A DNA stretch of 64,000 bases from Arthrobacter dokdonellae (GCF_003268655.1 NZ_CP029642.1:1860001-1924000), one strand, 5' to 3'. Positions 44,423-54,171 are shown, numbered from the stretch's first letter. Notes: generated by a model from the letters alone, not told the origin. Made by a program: numbers and translations.

Positions 44423-46018
44423 GTGAGCCTGACCCTAGACGGCGTTGATTCTTCCGCCACCACCACTTCCCGCCGGCCGCGCACCTACGAGGTGCGCACC
44501 TACGGGTGCCAGATGAACGTCCACGACTCCGAGCGCATGGCGGGACTGCTGGAAGCGGCCGGCATGGTGGCCGTGGCCGACGCCAGTGACGCGCCGGCGC
44601 GCGACGCCGACGCCGGCGGCGGGCCCGTCCCCGACCGTCCAATTCCCGATGTGATCGTCTTCAACACCTGCGCCGTGCGGGAAAACGCGGACAACAAGCT
44701 CTACGGCAACCTTGGGATGCTGGCCCACGTGAAGGAATCCAACCCGGGCATGCAGATCGCCGTGGGCGGCTGCCTGGCGCAGAAGGACCGCGACACCATC
44801 CAAAAGCGCGCCCCCTGGGTTGATGTAGTCTTTGGCACCCACAACGTCGGGGCGCTCCCGGTGCTGCTGGAACGCGCCCGCCACAACGCCGACGCCCAGA
44901 TGGAAATCCTGGAGTCCCTGGACGTCTTCCCGTCCACGCTGCCCACCAGGCGCGAAGCCGTGTACTCCGGCTGGGTCAGCATCTCCGTGGGCTGCAACAA
45001 CACCTGCACCTTCTGCATCGTACCCTCGCTGCGCGGGAAGGAACGCGACCGCCGGCCCGGGGAGATCCTGGCCGAGATCCAGGCGCTCGTGGACGACGGC
45101 GCCATCGAGGTCACGCTGCTGGGCCAAAACGTCAACTCCTACGGCGTCGAGTTCGGCGACCGCCTGGCCTTCGGCAAGCTGCTGCGCGCCTGCGGCGGCA
45201 TCAAGGGACTGGAACGCGTACGCTTCACCAGCCCCCACCCTGCCGCGTTCACCGACGACGTCATCGCCGCCATGGCCGAGACACCCAACGTCATGCCCCA
45301 GCTGCACATGCCTTTGCAGTCCGGCTCGGACAAGGTCCTCAAGGACATGCGCCGCTCCTACCGGAGCGCGAAGTTCCTGGCCATCCTGGACAAGGTGCGC
45401 GAACGGATGCCGCACGCCGCCATCTCCACCGACATCATTGTGGGCTTCCCCGGGGAGACGGAAGAAGACTTCCAGGCCACGCTCGACGTCGTGGAGAAGT
45501 CGCGCTTTGCCACCGCCTTCACCTTCCAATACTCCAAACGCCCCGGCACCCCGGCCGCGGAGCTGCCGGACCAGCTGCCCAAGGAAGTGGTGCAGGAACG
45601 GTTCCTGCGCCTGACCGCCCTGCAGGACAGGATCGCGGCCGAGGAAAACGCGAAGCAGGTGGGCCGCACCGTGGAGGTCATGGTCACGGCCCAGTCCGGC
45701 CGCAAGGCCGCCGAAACGCACCGCCTCTCCGGCAGGGCCCGGGACCAGAGGCTGGTCCACTTCAGCGTCCCCGAAGGAGCCGGGACCCCTCGCCCCGGCG
45801 ACCTCGTCACCGTGCCCGTCACCGGGGCCGCCGCCTTCCACCTGGTGGCAGATCCTTCCCCCGCCGACTATCTGCTGCGCCGCTCGGCGGCCGGCGACGC
45901 CTGGGACAGGTCACAGGCGGAGTCCTGCGGCGTGCCGGCCCCCGGTTCCGGCACGGCGTCCGGTGCGAAGAACGCCGTGAGCCTGGGCATGCCCGCGCTG
46001 CCCGTCCGCACCGCGTGA
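44423..46018 (+). CDS. miaB: tRNA-2-methylthio-N6-dimethylallyladenosine synthase MiaB
   Basis: Radical SAM methylthiotransferase that adds the 2-methylthio group to i6A37 of tRNA. 531 residues, somewhat long because of a C-terminal extension. UPF0004 domain with cysteines in TYGCQMN (Cys29), [10 protein letters not shown] and VGGCLAQ. Radical SAM motif CNNTCTFC (Cys191, Cys195, Cys198). TRAM domain near 405-470 ([20 protein letters not shown]). The last 50 residues (after ADYLLRRS) are low complexity. GTG 44423. MiaA overlaps its end by four bases (GTGA). Confidence 0.96.
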   Translation: MSLTLDGVDSSATTTSRRPRTYEVRTYGCQMNVHDSERMAGLLEAAGMVAVADASDAPARDADAGGGPVPDRPIPDVIVFNTCAVRENADNKLYGNLGMLAHVKESNPGMQIAVGGCLAQKDRDTIQKRAPWVDVVFGTHNVGALPVLLERARHNADAQMEILESLDVFPSTLPTRREAVYSGWVSISVGCNNTCTFCIVPSLRGKERDRRPGEILAEIQALVDDGAIEVTLLGQNVNSYGVEFGDRLAFGKLLRACGGIKGLERVRFTSPHPAAFTDDVIAAMAETPNVMPQLHMPLQSGSDKVLKDMRRSYRSAKFLAILDKVRERMPHAAISTDIIVGFPGETEEDFQATLDVVEKSRFATAFTFQYSKRPGTPAAELPDQLPKEVVQERFLRLTALQDRIAAEENAKQVGRTVEVMVTAQSGRKAAETHRLSGRARDQRLVHFSVPEGAGTPRPGDLVTVPVTGAAAFHLVADPSPADYLLRRSAAGDAWDRSQAESCGVPAPGSGTASGAKNAVSLGMPALPVRTA

Positions 46019-46977
46019 GCGCGGCCGACGCCGGCCTGCCCGCCGCGAGGCAGGCTCCGTGCGCGCTGCCCGTTGTCGCCGTCGTCGGCCCCACCGGCTC
46101 GGGAAAGTCGGAACTGGCCCTGGAGCTCGCCGAACGGTTTGACGGCGAGGCAGTCAACGCCGACTCCATGCAGTTCTACCGCGGCATGGACATTGGCACG
46201 GCCAAGCTGCCGGCGGCCGCACGCCGCGGCATCCCGCACCACCTGATGGACTTTCTGGCCGTCAGCGAGGACACCACCGTGGCGGAATACCAGTCGATGG
46301 CGCGGGCCGCCGTTGCCGACATCCAGTCCCGTGGGAAGCTGCCCATCCTGGTGGGCGGCTCCGGACTGTACGTGCGCGCCGCCTTGGACGTGTTGGAGTT
46401 CCCCGGCACCGACGCGCAGGTGCGCGCCCGCCTGGAAGCCGAGCTCGACGCAGGCGGGCTGGCGCCGCTCGCGGCCCGCCTGGCGGTGGTGGATCCGGTC
46501 TCCGCCGCGCGCATCGGCGACGGCAAGCGCGTGGTCCGGGCCCTGGAAGTGCACGAGCTGACGGGGCGCCCGTTCAGCTCCTTCATGCCGCGCCGGCAAC
46601 ATGTCCAGCCCACGCTGCAGATCGGGCTGAACGGGGACCGCTCCGAGCTCCACCTGCGGCTGGCCGCCCGGGTGCACGCCATGGTGGACGCCGGGCTGCA
46701 GGCCGAGGTCGAGGCGCTCATTCCGCAGGGCCTGCGCGAAGGACGGACGGCGCGGAAGGCCCTCGGCTACCAGCAATTCCTGCGCGTCATCGACGGCGCA
46801 TCCACCGCGGCGGCCGCCGCGGAGGACACGATCACGGCCACCCGCCAGTTTGCCCGCCGCCAGCTGACCTGGTTCCGTGCCGACCCGCGCGTGCAGTGGC
46901 TCGATTGGTCCGGGCCCGGTCTCGTGGACGCCGCGGCCGCCCTGGTGAGCCACGCCCAAGGTGGGCGGGGCGCTTGA
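46015..46977 (+). CDS. miaA: tRNA dimethylallyltransferase MiaA
   Basis: Adds the dimethylallyl group to A37 of tRNAs reading U-initial codons, the substrate for MiaB; 320 residues. P-loop GPTGSGKS (25-32), [52 protein letters not shown] and [16 protein letters not shown] are standard, as is the C-terminal [23 protein letters not shown] 46015 overlaps the miaB stop, so the two are translated together. Confidence 0.96.
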   Translation: MSAADAGLPAARQAPCALPVVAVVGPTGSGKSELALELAERFDGEAVNADSMQFYRGMDIGTAKLPAAARRGIPHHLMDFLAVSEDTTVAEYQSMARAAVADIQSRGKLPILVGGSGLYVRAALDVLEFPGTDAQVRARLEAELDAGGLAPLAARLAVVDPVSAARIGDGKRVVRALEVHELTGRPFSSFMPRRQHVQPTLQIGLNGDRSELHLRLAARVHAMVDAGLQAEVEALIPQGLREGRTARKALGYQQFLRVIDGASTAAAAAEDTITATRQFARRQLTWFRADPRVQWLDWSGPGLVDAAAALVSHAQGGRGA

Positions 46978-47007
46978 GCGGCCGCCCGGCGTCGTACGCC
47001 TGTGCCA

Positions 47008-47013
47008 TAAGCT
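47008..47013 (+). promoter_or_regulatory. -10 box before dapF and its short upstream reading frame
   Basis: TAAGCT ends six bases before an ATG at 47020 and 22 bases before the dapF ATG. The spacing to 47020 is the same as for the leaderless genes in this window. The mRNA would then start at 47020 and carry the dapF ribosome site AAAGGG (47023-47028). Confidence 0.45.
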
Positions 47014-47019
47014 TGTTCC

Positions 47020-47043
47020 ATGAAAGGGTTCCCCGATGACTGA
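47020..47043 (+). CDS. Possible seven-codon leader peptide overlapping the dapF start
   Basis: ATG at 47020, seven codons (MKGFPDD) and a TGA whose frame overlaps the dapF ATG (47036). It is placed right behind a -10 box, so a ribosome loading on a leaderless mRNA would read it and stop inside dapF. Whether it is translated is unknown; it may only be the 5' end carrying the dapF ribosome site. Confidence 0.3.
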   Translation: MKGFPDD

Positions 47044-47956
47044 AGCAGCTGTGCCATTGACCGGGCTCCGTTTTGCCAAGGGCCACGGCACCGGCAACGA
47101 CTTCGTCCTCGTCGCCGACCCCGACGGGGAACGCGACATCGCCCCGGAGCAGGTGGCGCTGTTGTGCGACCGCCACCGCGGGATTGGTGGCGACGGGCTC
47201 ATACGCGCCGTGCGCTCCATGCACCTGCCGGAAGGCGCGGCGCTGCTCGCGGACAACCCCGACGCCGAATGGTTCATGGACTACCGCAACGGCGACGGCT
47301 CGCTGTCCGAGATGTGCGGCAACGGCGTGCGGGTCTTTGTGCATTTCCTGATCGACCAGGGCCTGGCCTCCCTCGCCGAGGGGGAGGCGTTGACCATCGG
47401 CACCCGCGGCGGCGTCAAGGTCGTGGCCCGGACGGGGACCGGCTACCGCGTCGACATGGGACCCTGGGAGTTCATCTTCCCCGAGCAGGCCGGGGAACGC
47501 GGCACGGATTCGCTCGTGGAGGCCGCCGGCCTGGACGTGGCCCGCCCGGCCCTGTCGGTGAGCATGGGCAACCCGCACACGGTGGTGGCCCTGGCGGACC
47601 TCGCCGAACTTGAGGGCACACGGCTCGGCGCGGCGCCGGCCGTGACCCCCGTCCCGCCCTACGGGACCAACGTTGAATTTGCCGTGCCTGCCGATCCCCT
47701 GGTGACGGACGACGTCGGCCACATCACCATGCGCGTGCACGAGCGTGGCGTCGGGGAGACCCTCTCCTGCGGCACGGGGGCCTGCGCGGCGGCGGTCGCG
47801 ACCCGCTTCTGGGCCGGCGCCACCGCCCCGGACGACTGGGCCGTGGCCGTGCCGGGCGGGACGGTGGGCGTGCGCTTCTTTCCCGGTGCGGACGGCCGCG
47901 AACACGTCGAGCTGAGCGGGCCGGCCGTGATCGTGGCCGACGGAGTGCTTGCCTAG
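47036..47956 (+). CDS. dapF: Diaminopimelate epimerase DapF
   Basis: Converts LL- to meso-diaminopimelate for peptidoglycan and lysine. 306 residues. [16 protein letters not shown], the catalytic pair Cys94 (EMCGNGVRV) and Cys245 ([13 protein letters not shown]), and [22 protein letters not shown] mark the family. AAAGGG (47023-47028) lies seven bases before ATG 47036. Its stop is immediately followed by the convergent stop of the methyltransferase gene. Confidence 0.96.
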   Translation: MTEAAVPLTGLRFAKGHGTGNDFVLVADPDGERDIAPEQVALLCDRHRGIGGDGLIRAVRSMHLPEGAALLADNPDAEWFMDYRNGDGSLSEMCGNGVRVFVHFLIDQGLASLAEGEALTIGTRGGVKVVARTGTGYRVDMGPWEFIFPEQAGERGTDSLVEAAGLDVARPALSVSMGNPHTVVALADLAELEGTRLGAAPAVTPVPPYGTNVEFAVPADPLVTDDVGHITMRVHERGVGETLSCGTGACAAAVATRFWAGATAPDDWAVAVPGGTVGVRFFPGADGREHVELSGPAVIVADGVLA

Positions 47957-48589
47957 CTACCGCCGGACAACCTTCAGGATCCGGAACGCCTTGTGCGTTG
48001 AGTCGCGGGAGACCTTGAAGCTCGCCTCAGGGAAGCGTTCGTCCAGTTCCGCGGCCAGCCAGCGCTGCAAGGAATCCGCGCCGAGGTTCTTTTGCACCAC
48101 CAGGTAGGCGGTGCCGCCGTCGGCCAGCCGGGGCAGCCACATCAGCAGGATGGAGTGCAGCTCGGCCTTGCCGACGCGGATGGGCGGATTGGACCAGATG
48201 GTGTTGAAGCGCAGCTCCGGGTCGACGGCGTCGGGCGTGGACGCGTGGACGTTGGACAGGCCCAGGGCCTTCGCGTTGTCGGTGGTGAGTTCGATGGAGC
48301 GCTCGTTGACATCCACCGCATGAACGGCGGCGCCGGGGGAGCGCAGGGCCAGGGTCAGCGCCACCGGCCCCCAGCCGCAGCCAATGTCCAGAAGGTTTCC
48401 CTCGGCGGCCGGCGGCGGGGCACCGTTCAGCAGGACGGTGGTGCCCTTGTCCACACCGTCCGGGCTGAAAATGCCGCCCGCGGTCTGCAGTGTGCGTTCG
48501 GCGCCAGCCAACCACACCGTCAGCGGACGCCGTTTCAGCGGCGTTGACGGCTGTGAAGTGAAATAATGATCTGCGCCCTGAGTACCCAT
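47957..48589 (-). CDS. RsmC-like class I methyltransferase
   Basis: 210-residue SAM-dependent methyltransferase. NLLDIGCGWGPVALTLALRS is the SAM-binding motif I; VDVNERSIELTTDNAKALG is the acidic loop, and FNTIWSNPPIRVG gives the amino-group methylation motif NPPI (NPPY/F in most RsmC proteins). The N-terminus HYFTSQPSTPLKRRPLTVWL fits the single-domain RsmC-like proteins of Gram-positive bacteria, which lack the duplicated half of E. coli RsmC. It may methylate guanine in 16S rRNA. Stop at 47957 abuts the dapF stop; start ATG 48589. Confidence 0.85.
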   Translation of the reverse strand: MGTQGADHYFTSQPSTPLKRRPLTVWLAGAERTLQTAGGIFSPDGVDKGTTVLLNGAPPPAAEGNLLDIGCGWGPVALTLALRSPGAAVHAVDVNERSIELTTDNAKALGLSNVHASTPDAVDPELRFNTIWSNPPIRVGKAELHSILLMWLPRLADGGTAYLVVQKNLGADSLQRWLAAELDERFPEASFKVSRDSTHKAFRILKVVRR

Positions 48590-48746
48590 AGTCCTGCCAG
48601 ATTAGTGGCAATTGCGGCCAAGGGGTATTTGGGCGCTCCGCGGGAGGTGCTGCCGCCGGGCCGTCGCCCTTATCCACAGGACAGCAGGCAAAGGTGTGCC
48701 TGTCGGTGCCCGGGACTACGATTGGTATAACCCCACTAAGGAGAAC

Positions 48747-50399
48747 ATGACCAACCCATCCGCACCCCACGGTCCCTCCGACGACCACGATCCCCGCGGC
48801 ACGTCCGCCGCAGGTTCCGCCGGGGATGCCGGCTCGGATCTATCCGTCGCCGAGATCGAGGCCGTCATTGACCGCATCCTGGCCAAGGACGCCGCCGCCG
48901 GCCGGGCCGTCCGCGAGGAGGCACGGCTCGACGCCGACGACCCCCAGTCCGGGGCAGGCGTGTCCCACCCGATCATCGGCCGGGCCCAGGCACTCTCGCC
49001 GCTGGACTCCGGACACAACAGCTTTGACGGCGACCAGACGGAGCTGTCCGATCGCAACGCCCTGCGGCGCACGGCCAGCCTTTCGACCGAACTCGAAGAC
49101 GTCACCGAAGTCGAATACCGCCAGCTTCGTTTGGAACGGGTGGTCCTGGCTGGGCTGTGGAGCGAAGGCACCATGGCCGACGCCGAAAATTCGTTGCGCG
49201 AACTGGCTGCCCTGGCCGAAACCGCCGGATCTGAAGTCCTGGACGGCCTGGTCCAGCGCCGCGCCAAGCCGGACCCCGCCACTTACCTGGGACAGGGCAA
49301 GGCCCAGGAACTGAAGGACATTGTGCAGGCCACCGGCGCGGACACCGTCATCATCGACGGCGACCTTGCCCCCTCACAGCGGCGCACGCTCGAGGAAGTT
49401 GTCAAGGTCAAGGTCATCGACCGGACGGCCCTGATCCTGGACATCTTCGCCCAACACGCCCAGTCCCGCGAGGGCCGGGCGCAGGTCGAGCTGGCCCAGA
49501 TGGAATACCTCCTCCCGCGCCTGCGCGGCTGGGGCGAATCCATGTCCCGGCAGGCCGGCGGCCGCGTCGGCACGGCCGGCGGCGGCATCGGATCCCGCGG
49601 TCCCGGTGAAACCAAGATGGAACTGGACCGGCGCAAGATTCGCACGCGCATGGCCAAGCTGCGCCGGGAAATCGCCGCCATGAAGCCGGCGCGGGAAACC
49701 AAGCGGGCCAACCGCAAGCGCAACGCCGTACCGTCCGTGGCCATCGCCGGCTACACGAACGCCGGAAAGTCCTCGCTGCTCAACCGGCTCACCGACGCCG
49801 GCGTGCTGGTGGAAAACGCCCTGTTCGCCACCCTCGATCCCACGGTGAGAAAGACCGAAACGGCCGACGGCCTCGGCTACACCCTCGTGGACACGGTGGG
49901 TTTTGTCCGCTCACTGCCCACGCAGCTGGTGGAAGCATTCCGGTCCACCCTGGAAGAGGTGGCCGATTCCGACCTCATCCTGCACATCGTGGACGCCTCC
50001 CACCCGGACCCGGAAGGCCAGATTGCGGCCGTCCGCTCCGTGTTTGCCGAGGTCGGCGCCCTGAAGATCGCGGAAATCATCGTCCTGAACAAGGCGGACA
50101 TCGCCGATCCCTTCGTGGTGGAACGCCTGCGCCAGCGCGAGCCGCGCACGGTAGTGGTCTCGGCACGCACCGGGCAGGGGATCGATGACCTCCTGGCTGC
50201 CATCAGTGAGGCCATACCGCGGCCGGGCGTGGCCCTGACGCTGCTCATTCCCTACGACCGCGGCGATGTACTGAACCGCCTCCACCGCAGTGACGCCGAG
50301 ATCATCAGCGTCGAACACGGCGAGGAAGGGACGGTTGCCAAGGTCATGGTCCGCGAGGACCTGGCCAGCGAGGTGGAGCCGTTTGTCCAGCATGAGTGA
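48747..50399 (+). CDS. hflX: Ribosome-associated GTPase HflX
   Basis: GTPase that splits or rescues stalled 70S ribosomes; 550 residues. An acidic, Ala-rich N-terminal extension of about 110 residues precedes the HflX domain (RRAKPDPATYLGQGKAQELK, DGDLAPSQRRTLEEVVKVKV, ILDIFAQHAQSREGRAQVEL, GPGETKMELDRRKIRTRM). The G domain has GYTNAGKS (335-342), DTVGFVRSLP and NKAD. ATG 48747 is backed by TAAGGAGAAC; the longer open frame upstream reaches into antisense sequence. TATAAC (48726-48731) could be the -10. DinG overlaps its end by eight bases. Confidence 0.95.
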   Translation: MTNPSAPHGPSDDHDPRGTSAAGSAGDAGSDLSVAEIEAVIDRILAKDAAAGRAVREEARLDADDPQSGAGVSHPIIGRAQALSPLDSGHNSFDGDQTELSDRNALRRTASLSTELEDVTEVEYRQLRLERVVLAGLWSEGTMADAENSLRELAALAETAGSEVLDGLVQRRAKPDPATYLGQGKAQELKDIVQATGADTVIIDGDLAPSQRRTLEEVVKVKVIDRTALILDIFAQHAQSREGRAQVELAQMEYLLPRLRGWGESMSRQAGGRVGTAGGGIGSRGPGETKMELDRRKIRTRMAKLRREIAAMKPARETKRANRKRNAVPSVAIAGYTNAGKSSLLNRLTDAGVLVENALFATLDPTVRKTETADGLGYTLVDTVGFVRSLPTQLVEAFRSTLEEVADSDLILHIVDASHPDPEGQIAAVRSVFAEVGALKIAEIIVLNKADIADPFVVERLRQREPRTVVVSARTGQGIDDLLAAISEAIPRPGVALTLLIPYDRGDVLNRLHRSDAEIISVEHGEEGTVAKVMVREDLASEVEPFVQHE

Positions 50400-52461
50400 G
50401 GCCGCCACCACGGCTGACGCGGACATCGACGCTGAAAGCCCGGAGGCGCTGACCGCCCAGGCGCTGGAACTGCTGGACAGCGCCGTGGCAGCCATGGGCG
50501 GCCAGCGCCGCGACGGCCAGCACGAGATGGTCCGACGCGTGGTGGAAGCCATTGAAAGCGGTGACCACCTGCTGGTGCAGGCAGGCACCGGAACGGGCAA
50601 GTCGCTGGCCTACCTGATCCCGTTGATCGTGCATTCCCTGACCAGCGACAAACCGTCCGTGGTGGCCACGGCCACATTGGCCCTGCAGGCCCAGATCGTG
50701 GGCCGTGACGTGCCACGGCTGCTGGCAGCGCTCGAGCCGCTGCTGCCGCGGCCCATCGACGTCGCCTTGGTCAAGGGGCGCAGCAACTACGTGTGCAAGC
50801 ATAAGCTTGGCGGCGGTTTCCCCTCCGAGGACTCCTCTGAGGGCGCCCTGTTCAGCCTGGGCGAAGACGCCACCGTGGTGCACCTGCCCGGCGCCAAGTC
50901 GGGCCCGTCCTCACCGTTGGGCCGGGAAGTGGTCCGGCTGCGCGAATGGGCCGAGGACACCCCAACGGGTGACCGCGACGAACTCATGCCCGGCGTCACC
51001 GACAAGGCCTGGCGCCAGGTCTCGGTCACCTCGATGGAGTGCCTGGGTGCACAGAAATGCCCCCTTGCGGAAGTCTGCTTCTCCGAACTGGCCCGGGCCA
51101 AGGGCGCCGAGGCGGACATCGTGGTGACCAATCACGCCATGTTGGCCATCAGCGCCTTTGAAGGCATTGCGGTGCTGCCCGACTACGATGTCGTGGTGGT
51201 GGACGAGGCCCACGAGCTCCAGGACCGCGTCACCGGGGCCGTCACCGGCCAGCTGTCCGTGCAGATGGTCCAGGCCGCGGCATCAAGCACACGCAAGCAC
51301 ACCGGCGTCTCGGTGGAGGCGCTCCACGCCGCCGCGACGGCCCTGGACATGGCCTTTTCCGGCACGCCCAGCGGGCTGCTGCCCAACGGGCTCAATGAGG
51401 AACACACCGCCGCCATCGAACAGTTGCGCGACGCCGCACGCGTGGCACTCTCCGACTCCAAGCCGGACGGCAATGCAGCGGCGGACGGTGGCCGGTCCAT
51501 TGCCAGGTCGCGGTTGAACCTGATCTTTGACCTGTGCGAACGGCTGCTCACCGCCCGGGATGCCCGCGAAGTGGTGTGGACCGCCCGGACCGGAACATTT
51601 GCCCCGGGCAAGGGCTACCAAAAGGCCGACGACAGCGAACCTCCCGTCATCAACATTGCCCCGCTCAGCGTGGCAGGCAAACTCCGTGAGGGCCTCTTTT
51701 CCGACCATACAGTGGTGCTCACCTCCGCCACCCTGGCCATCGGCGAGTCGTTCCAGGCCACGGCCGGCGGCCTTGGCCTGCTGGGTGCGAACGCACCGGC
51801 CTGGACGGGAGCCGACGTCGGCTCACCGTTTGACTACCCCAAACAGGGCATGTTGTACGTGGCGGCTCACCTGGCCAAGCCGGGCTTCGGCAATTCTCCC
51901 GAACAGCTGGCCGAGTTGGAGGCGCTCATCACTGCCGCCGGCGGCGGTACCTTGGCGCTCTTCTCCTCCCGGAGGGCGGCGGAGGACGCCGCGGAAAAGC
52001 TGCGCAAAAAGCTCAAGGTCAGGATCCTGTGCCAAGGGGATTCGTCCATGGCCGGGCTCATCAAGGAGTTTTCCGACGAGCCGGACACGTGCCTGTTTGG
52101 CACCATGTCCTTGTGGCAGGGAGTGGACGTCCAAGGCGCTTCCTGCCGGCTGGTGGTCATCGACCGGATCCCGTTCCCGCGTCCGGACGACCCCCTCGTG
52201 ACAGCACGTGCGCGGGCCGTGGCCCAAAGCGGCGGGGACGGGTTCATCGCCATTTCCGCAACGCATGCCGCCATCCGGCTGGCACAGGGCGTGGGCCGGC
52301 TGATCCGTTCCAGCAGCGACCGCGGCGTGGTGGCGGTCCTCGATTCCCGTCTGGCAAACGCCGGCTACGGCGGCTTTCTGCGTGCCGCCCTGCCGCCGTT
52401 CTGGTCCACCAAGGACCGCTCCGTGGCCCTCGCGGCGCTCCAAAGGCTGTCCGGGAAGTAG
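50392..52461 (+). CDS. DinG/XPD-type ATP-dependent DNA helicase
   Basis: 689-residue superfamily 2 helicase related to DinG and XPD. Walker A AGTGTGKS (64-71). The Fe-S cysteines are Cys in SNYVCKHKLGG and in SMECLGAQKCPLAEVCFSEL. DEAH box DEAH (271-274). C-terminal motifs TLALFSSRRAAEDAAEKL, MSLWQGVDVQGASCRLVVID and LAQGVGRLIRSSSDRGVVAV. It unwinds 5'-tailed DNA, D-loops or R-loops during repair in the family. ATG 50392 overlaps hflX; cotranslation is likely. Repeat copy C begins 15 bases after the stop. Confidence 0.93.
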   Translation: MSEAATTADADIDAESPEALTAQALELLDSAVAAMGGQRRDGQHEMVRRVVEAIESGDHLLVQAGTGTGKSLAYLIPLIVHSLTSDKPSVVATATLALQAQIVGRDVPRLLAALEPLLPRPIDVALVKGRSNYVCKHKLGGGFPSEDSSEGALFSLGEDATVVHLPGAKSGPSSPLGREVVRLREWAEDTPTGDRDELMPGVTDKAWRQVSVTSMECLGAQKCPLAEVCFSELARAKGAEADIVVTNHAMLAISAFEGIAVLPDYDVVVVDEAHELQDRVTGAVTGQLSVQMVQAAASSTRKHTGVSVEALHAAATALDMAFSGTPSGLLPNGLNEEHTAAIEQLRDAARVALSDSKPDGNAAADGGRSIARSRLNLIFDLCERLLTARDAREVVWTARTGTFAPGKGYQKADDSEPPVINIAPLSVAGKLREGLFSDHTVVLTSATLAIGESFQATAGGLGLLGANAPAWTGADVGSPFDYPKQGMLYVAAHLAKPGFGNSPEQLAELEALITAAGGGTLALFSSRRAAEDAAEKLRKKLKVRILCQGDSSMAGLIKEFSDEPDTCLFGTMSLWQGVDVQGASCRLVVIDRIPFPRPDDPLVTARARAVAQSGGDGFIAISATHAAIRLAQGVGRLIRSSSDRGVVAVLDSRLANAGYGGFLRAALPPFWSTKDRSVALAALQRLSGK

Positions 52462-52475
52462 CCGCTTCGCCGTTT

Positions 52476-52579
52476 GCGGCGCCGGCCCGACATTTTTCCG
52501 TCGGCTATCCGACGCGTCGGCCGCGGGCGGCCTTTGGCGTCTCCATTACGCCTCCTACAAAAAATGCCGGCTCCGCCGC
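52476..52579 (+). repeat. Structured dispersed repeat, copy C
   Basis: Same element as copies A and B, in the convergent gap between dinG and lexA. Arms: GCGGC (52476-52480) pairs with GCCGC (52575-52579); CCGACATTTTT (52487-52497) pairs with AAAAATGCCGG (52560-52570) with one A/C mismatch. The interior carries GGCTATCCGAC and the core GGCCGCGGGCGGCC, then TTTGGCGTCTCC. It may terminate both converging genes. Confidence 0.75.
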
Positions 52580-52658
52580 TTCGGTTCGCGCACGTCAACA
52601 ACACGGAAGCGCCCCCGGCCTGGTTGCCGGGGGCGCTGCTGGGTCCCGCGGGGAACGT

Positions 52659-53402
52659 CTACAGGCTGCGGAGGACGGAGACGACCTTGCCCATGACCGT
52701 GGCCTCGTCACCGAGGATGGGCTCGTATCGCGTGTTCTGTGGCAGCAGCCACGTGTGTCCGTCGCGCTGGCGGAAGGTCTTGACCGTTGCTTCGTCCTCC
52801 AGCAGGGCGGCGACAATGTCACCGTTGTTGGCCGAGTTCTGCCGGCGGACAACCACCCAGTCTCCGTCGCAGATTGCGGCGTCAATCATGGAATCGCCGG
52901 CCACCTTGAGCATGAACAGCTCACCGCTGCCCACAATCTGGCGCGGGAGGGGCATGATGTCGTCAACCACCTGGTCCGCGAGGATGGGCCCGCCCGCTGC
53001 GATCCGGCCCACAAGCGGGACAAAGGCAGTGTCCGAGGAACTGCTCAGCTGGGCAAAGTTCAGGCCATTGGAACTGCGGACCTGTTCCGGCTCGTTGACG
53101 CCTTCGATGGCCACGACGCCGTTGTCGATGACCAGGGGGATGAGCACTTCCATGGCGCGCGGGCGCTTGGGGTCGCGGCGCAGGTAGCCGTGGCGTTCGA
53201 GCTGTGTGAGCTGGTGGGTGACGCTGGAGAGACTTGCCAGTCCCACGTCGTCGCCAATCTCCCTCATGGACGGCGGATATCCCTTGTCGGCGATGGAGCG
53301 TTGGATGCATTCCAGAATCTTCTTCTGCCGCACCGTCAGCCCTTTCATGCCGGCCCGGCTGGGAGCCTGCGGGATTCGATGCGGAGGTTCGGGTAGTGCC
53401 AT
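52659..53402 (-). CDS. lexA: SOS repressor LexA
   Basis: Repressor of the SOS response, self-cleaving with RecA. 247 residues. The winged helix (about 20-85) includes [20 protein letters not shown] and [17 protein letters not shown]. The cleavage site is Ala136-Gly137 in RIAAGGP. The catalytic Ser171 is in VAGDSMIDA and Lys208 in EATVKTF. ATG 53402 is set by AAGGAAC seven bases upstream; the longer open frame has no LexA likeness. Two LexA boxes lie 184 and about 250 bases upstream in the gap shared with the divergent LysM gene. Conserved next to dinG/hflX in actinobacteria. Confidence 0.96.
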   Translation of the reverse strand: MALPEPPHRIPQAPSRAGMKGLTVRQKKILECIQRSIADKGYPPSMREIGDDVGLASLSSVTHQLTQLERHGYLRRDPKRPRAMEVLIPLVIDNGVVAIEGVNEPEQVRSSNGLNFAQLSSSSDTAFVPLVGRIAAGGPILADQVVDDIMPLPRQIVGSGELFMLKVAGDSMIDAAICDGDWVVVRRQNSANNGDIVAALLEDEATVKTFRQRDGHTWLLPQNTRYEPILGDEATVMGKVVSVLRSL

Positions 53403-53585
53403 GTTCCTTCGATCCTTTCTGCGGATGCAGCCAATAATGTCGGTGCCTGCTCTGGGTCGGTGCCGCCCGGTGCCGCTCGGTGCAACTCCGGGCCCGCTCA
53501 ATGTCAGTGCCTGCTGGTGGACTGCTCCTGTTGGCTCCTGTTGGCGCATCCTGTACCTCAAGATTAAGCCCGCGATGGACGAATT

Positions 53586-53601
53586 TCAAACATTTGTTCT
53601 A
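53586..53601. promoter_or_regulatory. LexA box 2 (lexA side)
   Basis: TCAAACATTTGTTCTA is an imperfect LexA-type palindrome overlapping the predicted lexA -10 on the minus strand, where it reads TAGAACAAATGTTTGA. Confidence 0.65.
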
Positions 53602-53625
53602 TCGAGTCTTGGCAGGAGTCGTTAA
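53596..53625 (-). promoter_or_regulatory. lexA promoter
   Basis: On the minus strand TTAACG (53620-53625) and TAGAAC (53596-53601) are 18 bases apart. The -10 is inside LexA box 2, which would autorepress lexA. Confidence 0.55.
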
Positions 53626-53638
53626 TAGATGCTAAAAC
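53609..53638 (+). promoter_or_regulatory. LysM-gene promoter
   Basis: TTGGCA (53609-53614) and TAAAAC (53633-53638) are 18 bases apart. LexA box 1 lies at and just beyond the expected transcription start. Confidence 0.5.
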
Positions 53639-53650
53639 TGATACTACGAA

Positions 53651-53670
53651 GATAGAACATATGTTCTATC
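53651..53670. promoter_or_regulatory. LexA box 1 (LysM-gene side)
   Basis: GATAGAACATATGTTCTATC is a perfect 20-base palindrome with the GAACATATGTTC core of Gram-positive LexA boxes. It sits downstream of the LysM-gene -10, a blocking position. With box 2 it makes the 363-base lexA/LysM gap a double SOS control region; the gap holds no gene. Confidence 0.8.
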
Positions 53671-53765
53671 GAACGAACAGCGTATGGAAGTCCGGTCGCC
53701 AGAAGCTTTTGCGGTTCCCCCTGGGACCACAGGTGACAGGCCCCTGGCGCGAAAGGAACAAAGTC

Positions 53766-54164
53766 ATGAGTGCATTGGTGATTTCCCATGCAAGCCCCGT
53801 CGGAGCGGCGGCCTTCCAGGCGCCCGCAACCATGCCGCTGCGGCTGACGCGCCGCGGCCGCATGCTGCTGCTGGGGCTTCCTGCCCTGGCGGTCACAGCC
53901 GTCCTGGCGTTTGCTCTGTTGGCGTTCGTGCTGGGCTCCCTGGCCAGCCCCGCGAATGCGGCCACCAAGGACAGTGCCGCGGGCCTGGCCGCGTCCACCG
54001 TACCCGTCACTGTGCTCCAGGGCGACAGCCTGTGGTCCATCGCGGCGGCCGCTGACTCCACCCGTGACGTCCGTGACGTCGTGGCCGACATTGTGACCCT
54101 GAACGAACTAGGCAGCGGCGTCCTCCAGGCCGGACAGCGCCTGTACGTGCCGCTGGGCAAATAG
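53766..54164 (+). CDS. SOS-controlled single-span LysM protein, probable cell-division suppressor (DivS/ChiZ/YneA type)
   Basis: 132 residues. A basic segment (LRLTRRGRM) precedes one strong helix (LLLGLPALAVTAVLAFALLA), then an outer LysM domain at residues about 85-131 (VLQGDSLWSIAAAADSTRDV with LNELGSGVLQAGQRLYVPLG). Genes of this build are divergent from lexA in other Gram-positive bacteria (YneA in Bacillus, DivS in Corynebacterium glutamicum, Rv2719c/ChiZ in Mycobacterium tuberculosis) and block division or act on the wall during SOS. The role here is inferred from build, place and the LexA box. AAAGGAAC precedes ATG 53766. The tandem array starts seven bases after the stop. Confidence 0.82.
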   Translation: MSALVISHASPVGAAAFQAPATMPLRLTRRGRMLLLGLPALAVTAVLAFALLAFVLGSLASPANAATKDSAAGLAASTVPVTVLQGDSLWSIAAAADSTRDVRDVVADIVTLNELGSGVLQAGQRLYVPLGK

Positions 54165-54171
54165 TCCCCAG

